Of a DNA stretch of 14,950 bases, positions 5,034 through 13,194 are shown in pieces (positions within the stretch are counted from its first letter, which is position 1; each line of letters opens with the position of its first letter). Source of the stretch: DATLFP01 sp035540955 (GTDB lineage: Bacteria > Actinomycetota > Acidimicrobiia > Acidimicrobiales > CADCSY01); the NCBI GenBank assembly GCA_035540955.1, contig DATLFP010000113.1, positions 1 through 14,950 on the forward strand, written 5' to 3'. Under the pieces are notes generated by a model. It was not told the origin of the DNA. It searched no databases and was given only the letters and a program-made list of their open reading frames with translations. A program made the translations under genes and the position numbers.

Positions 5034-6653
5034 TCAGCGCGGCGGCGTGCGCTTCGCCTCGGCGCGGCGCTCCGACTCGAGCCGCTCGAGCTCGGGCTGG
5101 CTGTGGTCGACGTGGCGCATCATGGCGGCGAGGGCGGTGTGACCGGCGGTCTCGGCGATCTGCCGGTGCATCTCCTGGCAGACGCGGCGGTACGAGGGAT
5201 GGCCCTGCCAGCCGGTGCGCAGCTCGAGCAGGTGCATGGCCGAGCGGGCGTTGAGCTGCATCGCGTAGCGGACCCGGTACGCGAGCGAGACGGCGTACGC
5301 CGCCTCGTGCGGGAACCGGGCGGCGACGTCGTCGTGCAGCTGGGCGGAGCGCTCCATCGCCTCGGCGAAGCGTCCGGCGACGCCCGCCTCCACCACCGCC
5401 TCGGGCAGCACGTAGCCGTGACGGGGGGTGAGCGGCTGCCACTCGATGGTGAGCATCCGGTGCCGCTGGAGGTCGCGGAAGGCGCCGTAGTCGCTGCAGA
5501 TGTCGAACCGGTAGCTCACCCGCTCGAGGGCGCGCCCCGGCTTGTGGCGGCGGTTGTGCCGGTCGCCGACATAGGCCCGCACCAGCCCCATGCGCTCCTC
5601 GGTGCTGAGCCGGGCGACCCGCTCCACGATCTGGTGCTCGGGCAGGTCGACGTGCGGATAGAGCATCGCGGCGAGGACCTTGTTCTCGGCGTCGGGATCG
5701 AAGTCCACGAGGGTGACCTCGGCCACCTCCTCGACGTCGCTCGCCGGGAAGAGCTTGCCGGCAACCTCCTCCATGTCCTCCCGGCGGGCCCGCAGGTAGT
5801 CGCTCCACGCCCCGCCCCGATCGGGCAGGTCGACGCGCTTGAGGAACGACGGGATGACCTTGCGCAGCTCGACGAGCATCAGGTCGGCGTAGTCACGGGC
5901 TTCGGGCAGGGCGCTGGCGCGCATGCGCAGCAGCAGCGCCTCGTAGGCCTGGCCGCTCCCGTAGATCCCGACGTTGGAGAGCGAGGCGGCCGGCAGGACC
6001 CCCCGCACCGCGTCGAGGGCCTTCGCCCTGATCGACTGGCGATAGACGAAGTCGCTGTCGTTGGGGTCCTTCGGGTAGCGGGTCCGGCACCACTCCTGGA
6101 CCTCGGGCAGCAGCTCGGCATAGGTGTCGAACAGGCGGTCCATCTCGCCGACGTAGCGGGTGCCGAGCGAGGAGGTGAGGACCGACGCCGGGCGGTGATA
6201 CCGGTACCGGCCGCCCAGGCGGGCGTCGTAGGCGATGTACCGGGTGGACTGCTCGAGGTAGGACATGAGCCGCCCCCACTCGAGGATCTTCGTGAGCACG
6301 TTCGACGCCTGCTCGCACGCCAGGTGGACGCCACCGAGCTGCGCCACGGAGTCGTCGCCGTACTCGAGGAAGACCTTGTCGTAGAGCTGCTCGGCCCGCT
6401 CGAGGCCCATCGTGGCGTCGACCGTGAGGTCGCCCTCCATGTCGAGGTCGCCCACGAACTCGTCGAGGAACAGCCGCCGCAGGCTCTTGGGCGAGCGGCT
6501 GTAGCGGGCGAAGAGGGCACCCTTCACGACCTCCGGCAGGTTGACGAGGGCGAAGACGGGCAGGTCGAGGTTCGTGAAGTAGCGCCGGAGGATGTCCTCC
6601 TCCGTGTCCGAGAACTCCTCGCGGTGGTACAGCGGGGGCTGGACCGACGACAC
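5034..6653 (-). CDS. Tandem-domain FAD-dependent thymidylate synthase (ThyX)-like protein
   Basis: A 539-aa protein, about twice the length of a normal ThyX subunit (roughly 220-250 aa), made of two Thy1-like halves. In the first, SYLEQSTRY (131-139) matches the end of the ThyX motif RHRxxSxNExSxR, but the RHR is WGR (126-128). In the second, RHRMLTIEWQPLTPRHGY (397-414) keeps RHR but loses the substrate serine, where a proline stands. NARSAMHLLELR (468-479) matches the conserved NxRxxxxFLxLR dUMP/FAD segment. Canonical ThyX makes dTMP from dUMP using methylene-tetrahydrofolate, NADPH and FAD, as a tetramer with shared active sites. The GTG at 6653 is 11 nt after the methyltransferase stop. 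A TTG at 6662, better spaced from a GGGGGGA, is a possible start. The family assignment is strong and the catalytic assignment is not. Confidence 0.82.
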   Translation of the reverse strand: MSSVQPPLYHREEFSDTEEDILRRYFTNLDLPVFALVNLPEVVKGALFARYSRSPKSLRRLFLDEFVGDLDMEGDLTVDATMGLERAEQLYDKVFLEYGDDSVAQLGGVHLACEQASNVLTKILEWGRLMSYLEQSTRYIAYDARLGGRYRYHRPASVLTSSLGTRYVGEMDRLFDTYAELLPEVQEWCRTRYPKDPNDSDFVYRQSIRAKALDAVRGVLPAASLSNVGIYGSGQAYEALLLRMRASALPEARDYADLMLVELRKVIPSFLKRVDLPDRGGAWSDYLRARREDMEEVAGKLFPASDVEEVAEVTLVDFDPDAENKVLAAMLYPHVDLPEHQIVERVARLSTEERMGLVRAYVGDRHNRRHKPGRALERVSYRFDICSDYGAFRDLQRHRMLTIEWQPLTPRHGYVLPEAVVEAGVAGRFAEAMERSAQLHDDVAARFPHEAAYAVSLAYRVRYAMQLNARSAMHLLELRTGWQGHPSYRRVCQEMHRQIAETAGHTALAAMMRHVDHSQPELERLESERRAEAKRTPPR

Positions 6654-6664
6654 AGGGTGCAAGG

Positions 6665-7975
6665 CTAGGTCCCCCCGCCGGCGAGGTCGCGGAGCGTCGA
6701 GCCCGCCGCCGGCGAGTCGAGCTCGATGACCGCCGCCACGGGCCGACCGGCCCCGGTCAGGGCCTCGAGCACGGGGTGCGCCGGACTGCTCGGGGGCGGG
6801 AGGGCCGGAGTGATGACGACGACCGGGACGCCGGACGCGCCCGCGGCGCTCGCCGCCGAGATCACCCGCCACGCTTCCTCGAGCCGCCGCAAGCCCGGGC
6901 GGGCGACCGTCCGGCCCCCGCCGACCAGCACCCGCCAGCGACGACCAGCCCGATCGGTGGCGACGAGGTCGCGGGTGCCGCGGGGGCGGGTCACGTCGCG
7001 CCAACCCGTCGCCTCGAGCGCCGCCTGCGCGGCATCGACGGCCGCCTCCCCCGCGCCCGCCGGCTGCACGCCGACGCCCGCGACCCGACTCGCCGCGGCG
7101 GTCACGTAGTCGGGGTCGGTGTCGTAGCCCACGTAGTGGCGACCCGCCCGGGCTGCCGCCACGGCCGTGGTGCCGGCCCCCATGAACGGATCGAGGACGA
7201 GGTCGCCCACGTAGGTGTGGAGGTGGATCAGCCGTTCGGGCAGCTCGACGGGGAACGGCGCCGGGTGGCCGACGCGGCTGGCCCGCTCCGAGGGGATCTC
7301 CCACACGTCGGTCGTGGCCTCCATGAACTCATCGGCCGTGACCGTCGCCACGTGCGGGAGCCCGAGCCGGGCGCGGTCCTTCCGCGTGATCGCCCGGTCG
7401 AAGCGACCCTTGCTGGCCACCACGACCCGCTCCGTCAGGTCACGCAGCACCGGGTTGGAGGGCGAGCGGAACGAGCCCCAGGCGCACGACCCGCCGGCGC
7501 CCCGCGCCTTCGCCCACACGACCTCTCCGCGCAGGAGCAGTCGCAGCCGGTCCTGCAGGATCGAGGTGACGTCGGCGGCGAGCGAGCGGTACGGCTTGCG
7601 GCCGAGGTTGGCGACGTTGACGGCGATGCGGCCACCGGGCTCGAGGGTCCGGACGCACTCGGCGAAGACGTCCTCCAGCATTCGTAGGAAGTCGAGGTAG
7701 TCCTTGGGGACGGCGCCCTTGCCGAGCTCGGTCTCGTAGTCCTTCCCGGCGAAGTAGGGCGGCGAGGTGACGACCAGGGCCACCGAGGCGTCCGGCACCT
7801 CGGCCATCCGCCGGGAGTCACCGCAGAGGATCCGGTCGATCGCCTTCTCCGGGTGGACGGCCTCGTCGCCGGACACCACCGGCGCCTCGAACCGGGCGTA
7901 GAACGCGGAGGCGTCGTGGCTCTCCCGCTTCCCGACGCCGAAGGACGACGTCGCCGTCGCCTTTCGCCCAGCCAC
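6665..7975 (-). CDS. Beta-class DNA methyltransferase with extra C-terminal domain
   Basis: A 436-aa protein. The N-terminal catalytic part has motif IV TSPPY at 70-74, then GHPAPFPVELPERLI (236-250, motif X-like), then motif I DPFMGAGTT at 262-270. This order (IV before I) defines the beta class of amino-methyltransferases. It transfers a methyl group from S-adenosylmethionine to an exocyclic amine of adenine (N6) or cytosine (N4). The SPPY form is common in N4-cytosine enzymes but does not decide the matter. After about residue 300 a further 130 residues have a predicted alpha/beta pattern (TRDLVATDRAGRRWRVLVG, then GVPVVVITP). No restriction gene is adjacent, so it looks like an orphan. 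The GTG at 7975 lacks a clear Shine-Dalgarno. It precedes the ThyX-like gene by 11 nt. Confidence 0.88.
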   Translation of the reverse strand: MAGRKATATSSFGVGKRESHDASAFYARFEAPVVSGDEAVHPEKAIDRILCGDSRRMAEVPDASVALVVTSPPYFAGKDYETELGKGAVPKDYLDFLRMLEDVFAECVRTLEPGGRIAVNVANLGRKPYRSLAADVTSILQDRLRLLLRGEVVWAKARGAGGSCAWGSFRSPSNPVLRDLTERVVVASKGRFDRAITRKDRARLGLPHVATVTADEFMEATTDVWEIPSERASRVGHPAPFPVELPERLIHLHTYVGDLVLDPFMGAGTTAVAAARAGRHYVGYDTDPDYVTAAASRVAGVGVQPAGAGEAAVDAAQAALEATGWRDVTRPRGTRDLVATDRAGRRWRVLVGGGRTVARPGLRRLEEAWRVISAASAAGASGVPVVVITPALPPPSSPAHPVLEALTGAGRPVAAVIELDSPAAGSTLRDLAGGGT

Positions 7976-8037
7976 AGGTGGAGGGTACGGCAGCCCCGCG
8001 CGCCGATGGTGGAGCGGGGGTTGGTGCCGGTCGACGG
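7976..8037 (-). other. Short gap between M20 and methyltransferase genes with a weak hairpin
   Basis: These 62 nt hold a 6-bp inverted repeat, CCCCGC at 7994-7999 and GCGGGG at 8014-8019, with a 14-nt loop and no T-run. It is the first non-overlapping break after the tat-helY-M20 chain. It could hold a weak terminator or the methyltransferase promoter; neither can be shown. Confidence 0.2.
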
Positions 8038-9207
8038 CTACGAGCGGGCAGCGGCGAGCTCGGCCTTGGCAGCGGCCACGGTGTCCGGAGCGGCCCAGAG
8101 GTCGGCGATGGTCATGGCCATCGCCTTGGCCCCCAGGATCACGGCCTCGTCACCGGCGCTCGAACGGGCGTGGCGGGCGAACTCGTGGGAATGGATCGAC
8201 ACCCCCGAGGGGGCGACCCGGATCATCGGGTGGATCGAGGGCACCACCTTGCTGACGTTGCCCATGTCGGTGCTGCCGACGACCCGCTGACGACCCGGAG
8301 GCGACGCCGGGCGGCCGAGCGCGGCGATGTTGTCGGCGTAGAGGCGCAGCATCGTCTGGTTGTCGATGACCTCGTCGTAAGGGGGGAACGCCTGCTCGTA
8401 GGTGCACCGGCAACCGGTGGCGGCGGCGCCGGCGTCGAAGCACGCCGTGACGCGATCCCGGAGCGGCTCGAGTCCCTCGCGCTTGAGGGACCGGATCATC
8501 CACGTCATCGTCGTGTGCTCGGGCACGATGTTGGGACGGTCGCCGCCCTTCGTGAAGATCCCGTGGATGCGGTCGGTGTCCTCGATGTGTTGGCGCAGCG
8601 CGGCGACGTTCACGTAGGCGAGGACGGCCGCGTCCAGCGCGTTGCGCCCGAGCTGGGGGAAGGCGGCGGCGTGCGCCGCCTCGCCGAAGAACTCGACGTC
8701 GTACTCGACCACGGCGATGGCGTCCATCGCGAGGAGGTCGGCGTCGGCGGGGTGGATCATCATGGCCACGTCGACCCCCTCGAGCGCTCCTCCCCGGATG
8801 GCGATCTCCTTGCCGCCGCCCCGCTCCTCGGCCGGGGTGCCGAGGATGCGGACCCTGCCGCCCGCCTCCGCCGCCAGCGCCGCGGCCGCCAGCGACGCGC
8901 CGAGCCCGGCGGTGGCGATGATGTTGTGGCCGCAGGCGTGGCCGACCCCCGGCAGGGCGTCGTACTCGAGGCACACCGCCACGGTCGGCCCCTCGTGCCC
9001 GACCGTGGCGTCGAAGGCCGTCTCCATGTCGAAGGCGCTCCGCGTCACCTCCACGCCATGGCGCTCGAGGATCGAGGTCAGCAGCGCGTGGGCGTGGTGC
9101 TCGGCGAACGCCAGCTCGGGGTGCTCGTGGATGTCGTGTGACGCAGCCACGAGCTCGTCGGCGAGCTCGTCGACCTTGGCTGCCATCGCGCCCTTGATCC
9201 CCGCCAT
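8038..9207 (-). CDS. M20-family metallopeptidase / amidohydrolase
   Basis: A 389-aa protein of normal size for the M20D group (AbgB/HipO-like amidohydrolases and PM20D2-like dipeptidases). Signatures are HEHPELAFAE (about 27-36), LEYDALPGVGHACGHN (80-95) with D83, C92 and H94, TPAEERGGG (124-132) with the acidic pair E127/E128, H152 in MIHP, and a C-terminal IHSHEF supplying the last metal ligand. A dimerisation insert occupies the middle third. Such enzymes use two metal ions to cleave N-acyl amino acids, amidobenzoyl-glutamate or small peptides in the cytoplasm; the substrate is not predictable here. The ATG at 9207 overlaps the upstream stop by one base (TGATG), so translation is probably coupled. 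Confidence 0.9.
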   Translation of the reverse strand: MAGIKGAMAAKVDELADELVAASHDIHEHPELAFAEHHAHALLTSILERHGVEVTRSAFDMETAFDATVGHEGPTVAVCLEYDALPGVGHACGHNIIATAGLGASLAAAALAAEAGGRVRILGTPAEERGGGKEIAIRGGALEGVDVAMMIHPADADLLAMDAIAVVEYDVEFFGEAAHAAAFPQLGRNALDAAVLAYVNVAALRQHIEDTDRIHGIFTKGGDRPNIVPEHTTMTWMIRSLKREGLEPLRDRVTACFDAGAAATGCRCTYEQAFPPYDEVIDNQTMLRLYADNIAALGRPASPPGRQRVVGSTDMGNVSKVVPSIHPMIRVAPSGVSIHSHEFARHARSSAGDEAVILGAKAMAMTIADLWAAPDTVAAAKAELAAARS

Positions 9208-9803
9208 CAGACGATGACCGTAAGCGCGTCGGCCTCGACCCGCACGCTGAGACGACGGAAGTGGCCCACGACGTCACCGTCGAGCGCCACCGCCAGCGGG
9301 CGTGGCAGCTCGACCTGCACGGCTGCGGTGCGACGGACGCGGATCCCGGGGTGCGGGAGGTGATCGCCGAGCCGCGCCCGACGGCGGGCCTGGCGCGCTT
9401 GGCGGAGGGACAGCGTGGCGTCGACGGTGTCGAGCAGACCGTCGTTGGGATGGGACTGCGGCGCGATGTTGAGGGGTCCGAGCCAGGCGGCGTTCATGGC
9501 GAGGAAGGACCGACCCCGCCCGAGTGGAGATCCGGCGACGAGCGACGAGACGAACCAGAACAGCCGCCCGTCGAGCAGGGCGGCCCCCAGGTCGACCGGG
9601 AGGTGGCGGGTGGCCGAGCCGGGCGCCGGATGACCGAGCGTCCGGGCCAGGTCGCCACCCCGCAACCGGAGCGGCGGGATGGTCTCGCCTCCGCGCCGCG
9701 CGCGCTCGACCGCCGCCCGGGCGCCGCTGTCGTCGTCGACGACCAACGTGTCCGCCGGCGGGGGGCCGACGTGGCCCCAGTCCTCACCCTTCTTGATCGT
9801 CAT
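9207..9803 (-). CDS. Short diacylglycerol-kinase-like protein
   Basis: A 198-aa protein related to the DAGK/YegS lipid-kinase fold. The C-terminal half is clear: IAPQSHPNDGLLDTVDA (113-129), then a GDHLPHPGI segment and VALDGDVVGHFRRLSVRV (172-189), the usual lipid-kinase beta-sandwich with its DG(E/D) turn. The N-terminal half is short, and the ATP-binding GGDGT is replaced by GGDLARTLG (49-57). I recall similar compact proteins in other actinobacteria, so the shortness is probably a subfamily trait and not a truncation. Lipid phosphorylation is therefore uncertain. The ATG at 9803 lies 20 nt inside the 3' end of the helicase gene; in-frame codons further upstream overlap the helicase and are not used. 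The stop overlaps the M20 start by one base. Confidence 0.75.
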   Translation of the reverse strand: MTIKKGEDWGHVGPPPADTLVVDDDSGARAAVERARRGGETIPPLRLRGGDLARTLGHPAPGSATRHLPVDLGAALLDGRLFWFVSSLVAGSPLGRGRSFLAMNAAWLGPLNIAPQSHPNDGLLDTVDATLSLRQARQARRRARLGDHLPHPGIRVRRTAAVQVELPRPLAVALDGDVVGHFRRLSVRVEADALTVIV

Positions 9804-12429
9804 CGGACGAGATGGCCGAGCTGGCGGAGATGACGCCGCGGTAGAGCGCGTCGGCACCGTCGCGAGCGGCACGCGCCGTCGCCGGGTCCGGCGCCACGTC
9901 GCCGAGCTGGCGGAGCAGGTCGATCAGCTGCTTCACGTTGCGCACGAAGTCGCCGCCGGAGAGCTCCTCGTCCTCGAGCACCTCGCCAAGGTCCTCCCCT
10001 GCCGCCCACGCGTGCGCGAGCCCGATGAACCCGGGGTCGGGGCCGCGGGTCAGGGTCAGCCGGTGGTCCTCCTCGGCGCCGTTCAGCCGGGCGTGGCGCG
10101 CTTCGATCTCCGCCCACCGCTCACGGGACTCGCGAGTCGGGAACCACGGAGGCGGACCGTCGCCAGGCCCCCGCGTCTCGTAGGTGAACACGGAGACCAT
10201 GCCGGCGAGGCTCGGAGCGTCGAGGCCGTCGAGCACGCCGTCCTCGAGGCACTCGGCAACGAGGAGGTCGGCCTCGTGGTAGATGCGGGCCAACCGCTCC
10301 CCTCGCCCCGTCAATGCCCAGCCCTCGAGGTAGCCCCACGACTCGAGCAGCTGCAGGACCCGATCGAACTGGCGCGCGATGGACGCCGTCCGGCCCGTGA
10401 CCTGGCGCTCGATCGACGCTCGCTCCCGCTCGATCCGGCGGGCCTGGATCCACGAGCGTCGGTGGCGGTCGACGTCGGGACACGCCGCCACCGGATGGTG
10501 CGCGACCTCGGCCTGCAGCTCGGCGATGGCCGGATCCTCTTCGCGGTCCTCGATGGTTGCCGGGTCGTCGAGCCGGGCCCGGGCCAGCCGGCCCACCAGC
10601 TCCCGCTGGAACCCGGCGTTGTTCGGTTGGTACGGCTCGGGGACCTCCACGGCGGCGAGGCGCCGCGGCGGCTCCTCGAAGTCCTGCACCGAGAGGGTGA
10701 GGCGGGCCCGACGGGCGGTGAGCGCCCGGACCTGGACGCCTCCGCGGCGCCACGAGGAAGAGAGCACGACGGCCGGCCCCGCGTTGCGTCCCCCGGGAGC
10801 GCGGATCACGTCGCCGGGGCGCAGCTTGGCCAGCTGGGCCTCGACGTCGCGGGACCGGGAGGGGCGGTTGGCGAGCTTGGTCTGCAGGCGCTGCTGCAGC
10901 TCGAGGTACTCCTCGGCATCGCCCCGGTCGCAGGTGACCTCGCTGCGGGCTCGTTCCAATCGCTCGTGGGCGGCCTCGAGCCTGGTCTCGAGGCGGACGA
11001 CGTCGCGATCGGCCTGGTACTGGGCGAAGGACAGGTTCAGCAGGTGGTGGGCCTCGTCCGGCGGATACCGGCGCACGAGGTTGGCCGCCATGTTGTACGT
11101 CGGCCGGAACGACGAGGAGATGGCGAAGGTCCGGTTGGAGACGAGGTTGGCGACCTGCTCGAAGGTGACGAACGGCGACCACAGGACGATGGCGAAGCCG
11201 AGGTCGTCGATGCCCCGCCGCCCGGCGCGCCCCGTGAGCTGCGTGTACTGACCGGGCGTGAGGAGCTCATGGCGCTCGCCGGTGAACTTGCTCAGCTTCT
11301 CGATCACGACCGAGCGGGCGGGCATGTTGATGCCCAGCGCCAGCGTCTCGGTGGCGAAGACCACCTTGATGAGCCCGGCGGTGAAGCACGCCTCCACGGC
11401 CTCCTTGAACGGCGGCACCATCCCCGCGTGGTGGGCGGCGACACCCGACTCCATGCCGAGCAGCCAACGGTCCCACTGGAGCACGGCGAGGTCGTCGTCG
11501 GCGAGCGACCGCGTGCGCTCTTCGCAGATGGCGCGGATGCGATCCCGCTCCTCCGCCGTCGTGAGGCGCAACCCGGCGTCGATGCAGCGGCCGACGGCGT
11601 CGTCGCACGCGGCGCGGCTGAAGATGAAGTAGATCGCCGGCAGCATCGCCTCGTCCAGCAGCCGGTCAATGACATCGAGCCGGTTGGGCGTGAACAGCTG
11701 CCGACCCCCGCCGGTCGCGAACCGCCCGCGACGGCGCGGCCCACGGATCGCCTCGGCGTCGAGCCGTGCCGCCTCGGGGTTGGGTCGCCCGTCCACGAGG
11801 GTCGGCAGGAGGTGCACCCGTTCGGAGCCGCGATCGCCCGCCATGTACAGGTTGCGGAGCTCGATCGGCCGGCGCTCTTCGATGACCGCGGCGGTCGGGC
11901 CCCGGACCGTCGAGATCCAGTCGGCCAGCTCCTCCGCGTTCGACACCGTGGCCGACAGGCACACGAGGCGCACGTCGCGCGGGAGGTGGATGATGACCTC
12001 CTCCCAGACCGGCCCGCGATAGGCGTCCTGGAGGTAGTGGACCTCGTCGAGCACGACGTACCGCAGGGCCCGCAGCGAGGACGACGCCGCGTAGATCATG
12101 TTGCGCAGCACCTCGGTGGTCATCACCACGATCGGGGCATCACCGTTGATCGAGTTGTCGCCCGTCAGCAGCCCCACCCGCTCGGCGCCATGGAGCCGCA
12201 CGTAGTCCGTGAACTTCTGGTTGGAGAGCGCCTTGATCGGGGTGGTGTAGAAGAGCTTCTCGCCGCGCGCGAGGGCATCGAGCACGGCGTGGTCGGCGAC
12301 CACCGTCTTCCCCGACCCCGTCGGTGCCGCCACGAGCACCGACTGGCCCGCCTCGAGCGCGGCGATCGAGCGCCGCTGGAAGTCGTCGAGCTCGAAGTCG
12401 TAGCGCGCCTCGGGCCGCGGCTCGGTCAT
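9784..12429 (-). CDS. helY: Ski2-like DEVH-box helicase, HelY type
   Basis: An 881-aa superfamily 2 helicase. Q-motif region DFQRRSIAAL, Walker A APTGSGKT (35-42), TTPIKALSNQK (62-72), DEVH box (128-131), SAT (159-161), AAHHAGM (331-337), FATETLALGINMP (358-370) and motif VI GRAGRRGID (400-408) appear in order. Roughly the last 180 residues would be the DSHCT domain of Mtr4/Ski2 proteins. Length and position directly after tatC match mycobacterial HelY. It should unwind RNA or DNA duplexes with ATP; the bacterial role is not settled, and RNA turnover is the usual suggestion by analogy to Ski2/Mtr4. The ATG at 12429 overlaps the tatC stop by 4 nt (ATGA). The longer open frame up to 12885 lies within tatC and is a shadow. 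Confidence 0.93.
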   Translation of the reverse strand: MTEPRPEARYDFELDDFQRRSIAALEAGQSVLVAAPTGSGKTVVADHAVLDALARGEKLFYTTPIKALSNQKFTDYVRLHGAERVGLLTGDNSINGDAPIVVMTTEVLRNMIYAASSSLRALRYVVLDEVHYLQDAYRGPVWEEVIIHLPRDVRLVCLSATVSNAEELADWISTVRGPTAAVIEERRPIELRNLYMAGDRGSERVHLLPTLVDGRPNPEAARLDAEAIRGPRRRGRFATGGGRQLFTPNRLDVIDRLLDEAMLPAIYFIFSRAACDDAVGRCIDAGLRLTTAEERDRIRAICEERTRSLADDDLAVLQWDRWLLGMESGVAAHHAGMVPPFKEAVEACFTAGLIKVVFATETLALGINMPARSVVIEKLSKFTGERHELLTPGQYTQLTGRAGRRGIDDLGFAIVLWSPFVTFEQVANLVSNRTFAISSSFRPTYNMAANLVRRYPPDEAHHLLNLSFAQYQADRDVVRLETRLEAAHERLERARSEVTCDRGDAEEYLELQQRLQTKLANRPSRSRDVEAQLAKLRPGDVIRAPGGRNAGPAVVLSSSWRRGGVQVRALTARRARLTLSVQDFEEPPRRLAAVEVPEPYQPNNAGFQRELVGRLARARLDDPATIEDREEDPAIAELQAEVAHHPVAACPDVDRHRRSWIQARRIERERASIERQVTGRTASIARQFDRVLQLLESWGYLEGWALTGRGERLARIYHEADLLVAECLEDGVLDGLDAPSLAGMVSVFTYETRGPGDGPPPWFPTRESRERWAEIEARHARLNGAEEDHRLTLTRGPDPGFIGLAHAWAAGEDLGEVLEDEELSGGDFVRNVKQLIDLLRQLGDVAPDPATARAARDGADALYRGVISASSAISSDDDQEG

Positions 12430-13184
12430 GGCTTTCGGATCACGAAGCGACCGATGAGGATCGACGCCTCGTAGAACAGGCACATCGGGACGGCCATGGC
12501 GAGCAGCGAGATCGGATCGCCCGATGGCGTGATCACGGCGTCGAACACGAAGATGAGCACGAACGCGTACCGGCGCCACGACGCGAGCCGGCGCCACCCG
12601 ACGACACCGGCCATCTGGAGGAACACGAGCACGATCGGGAACTCGAAGCCGATCCCGAAGGCCAGCATCATGAACAGGATCAGGCTGAGGTACTTGCCGG
12701 GGGTGTAGAGCGGGCGGATCTCGTCGCCGCCGATCCCCTCGAGGAAGCGCAGCGCCTGGGGGAAGATCACGAACGCCAGACCGGCACCGATGAGGAACAG
12801 CACCACCCCGCTGGCGACGAACGGGACGGCGTACCGCTTCTCCCGTTCGTAGAGCCCGGGCGTGATGAATCGCCAGAGCTGCCACAGCACCACCGGGGAG
12901 GCCAGGAGCAACCCGATGTAGGCGGAGAGCTTGAGTCGGATGGAGAAGCTCTCGAGGGGGTCGGTGACGACGAACTGGCAGGAGTCGGGCTGGATGTCGC
13001 AGTACGGGCGCTGAAGGAGATCGAGGACGGGCGTGTAGAGGAGGAAGCCGACGACCCCGCCGACGGCGACCGCGATCGCGGCGATGATGATCCGGGTCCG
13101 CAGCTCGGTCAGGTGATCGACGAGCGACATGGGCTCGGCCGCACGGGCCCGCCGTTCGCGACGGCGTTCGCGAAGCCGCTGCAT
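12426..13184 (-). CDS. tatC: Twin-arginine translocase subunit TatC
   Basis: A 252-aa multi-spanning membrane protein. After a basic N-terminus (RERRRERRARA) comes SLVDHLTELRTRI (20-32), the TatC hallmark. TM1 (33-50), TDPLESFSIRLKLS (74-87), TM2, and ITPGLYEREKRY (107-118) follow, the last carrying the Glu (E115) equivalent to E. coli E103. FGIGFEFPIVLVFL (176-189) holds E181, equivalent to E170, and ITPSGDP (218-224) precedes the last helix. It recognises the twin-arginine signal and forms the receptor for export of folded proteins across the cytoplasmic membrane. The ATG at 13184 was taken; a GTG one codon upstream (13187) is equally possible. It starts 10 nt after the TatA-type gene and overlaps helY by 4 nt. 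Confidence 0.96.
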   Translation of the reverse strand: MQRLRERRRERRARAAEPMSLVDHLTELRTRIIIAAIAVAVGGVVGFLLYTPVLDLLQRPYCDIQPDSCQFVVTDPLESFSIRLKLSAYIGLLLASPVVLWQLWRFITPGLYEREKRYAVPFVASGVVLFLIGAGLAFVIFPQALRFLEGIGGDEIRPLYTPGKYLSLILFMMLAFGIGFEFPIVLVFLQMAGVVGWRRLASWRRYAFVLIFVFDAVITPSGDPISLLAMAVPMCLFYEASILIGRFVIRKP

Positions 13185-13194
13185 CACGGGGTGC

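Noticed and set aside
4125..6668. 847-codon open frame on the plus strand
   Set aside because: It runs antisense across the transglycosylase and ThyX-like genes, both of which have clear domain motifs. Long antisense frames are expected in GC-rich DNA because stop codons are AT-rich. The product is low-complexity Arg/Glu/His/Val-rich with no motif.
7435..7821. Extra minus-strand frames inside the methyltransferase gene
   Set aside because: These are frame-shifted shadows of a gene whose TSPPY and DPFMGAGTT motifs sit in a different, continuous frame.
9679..12474. 931-codon open frame on the plus strand
   Set aside because: It is the antisense shadow of the HelY-like helicase, whose complete SF2 motif set lies on the other strand.
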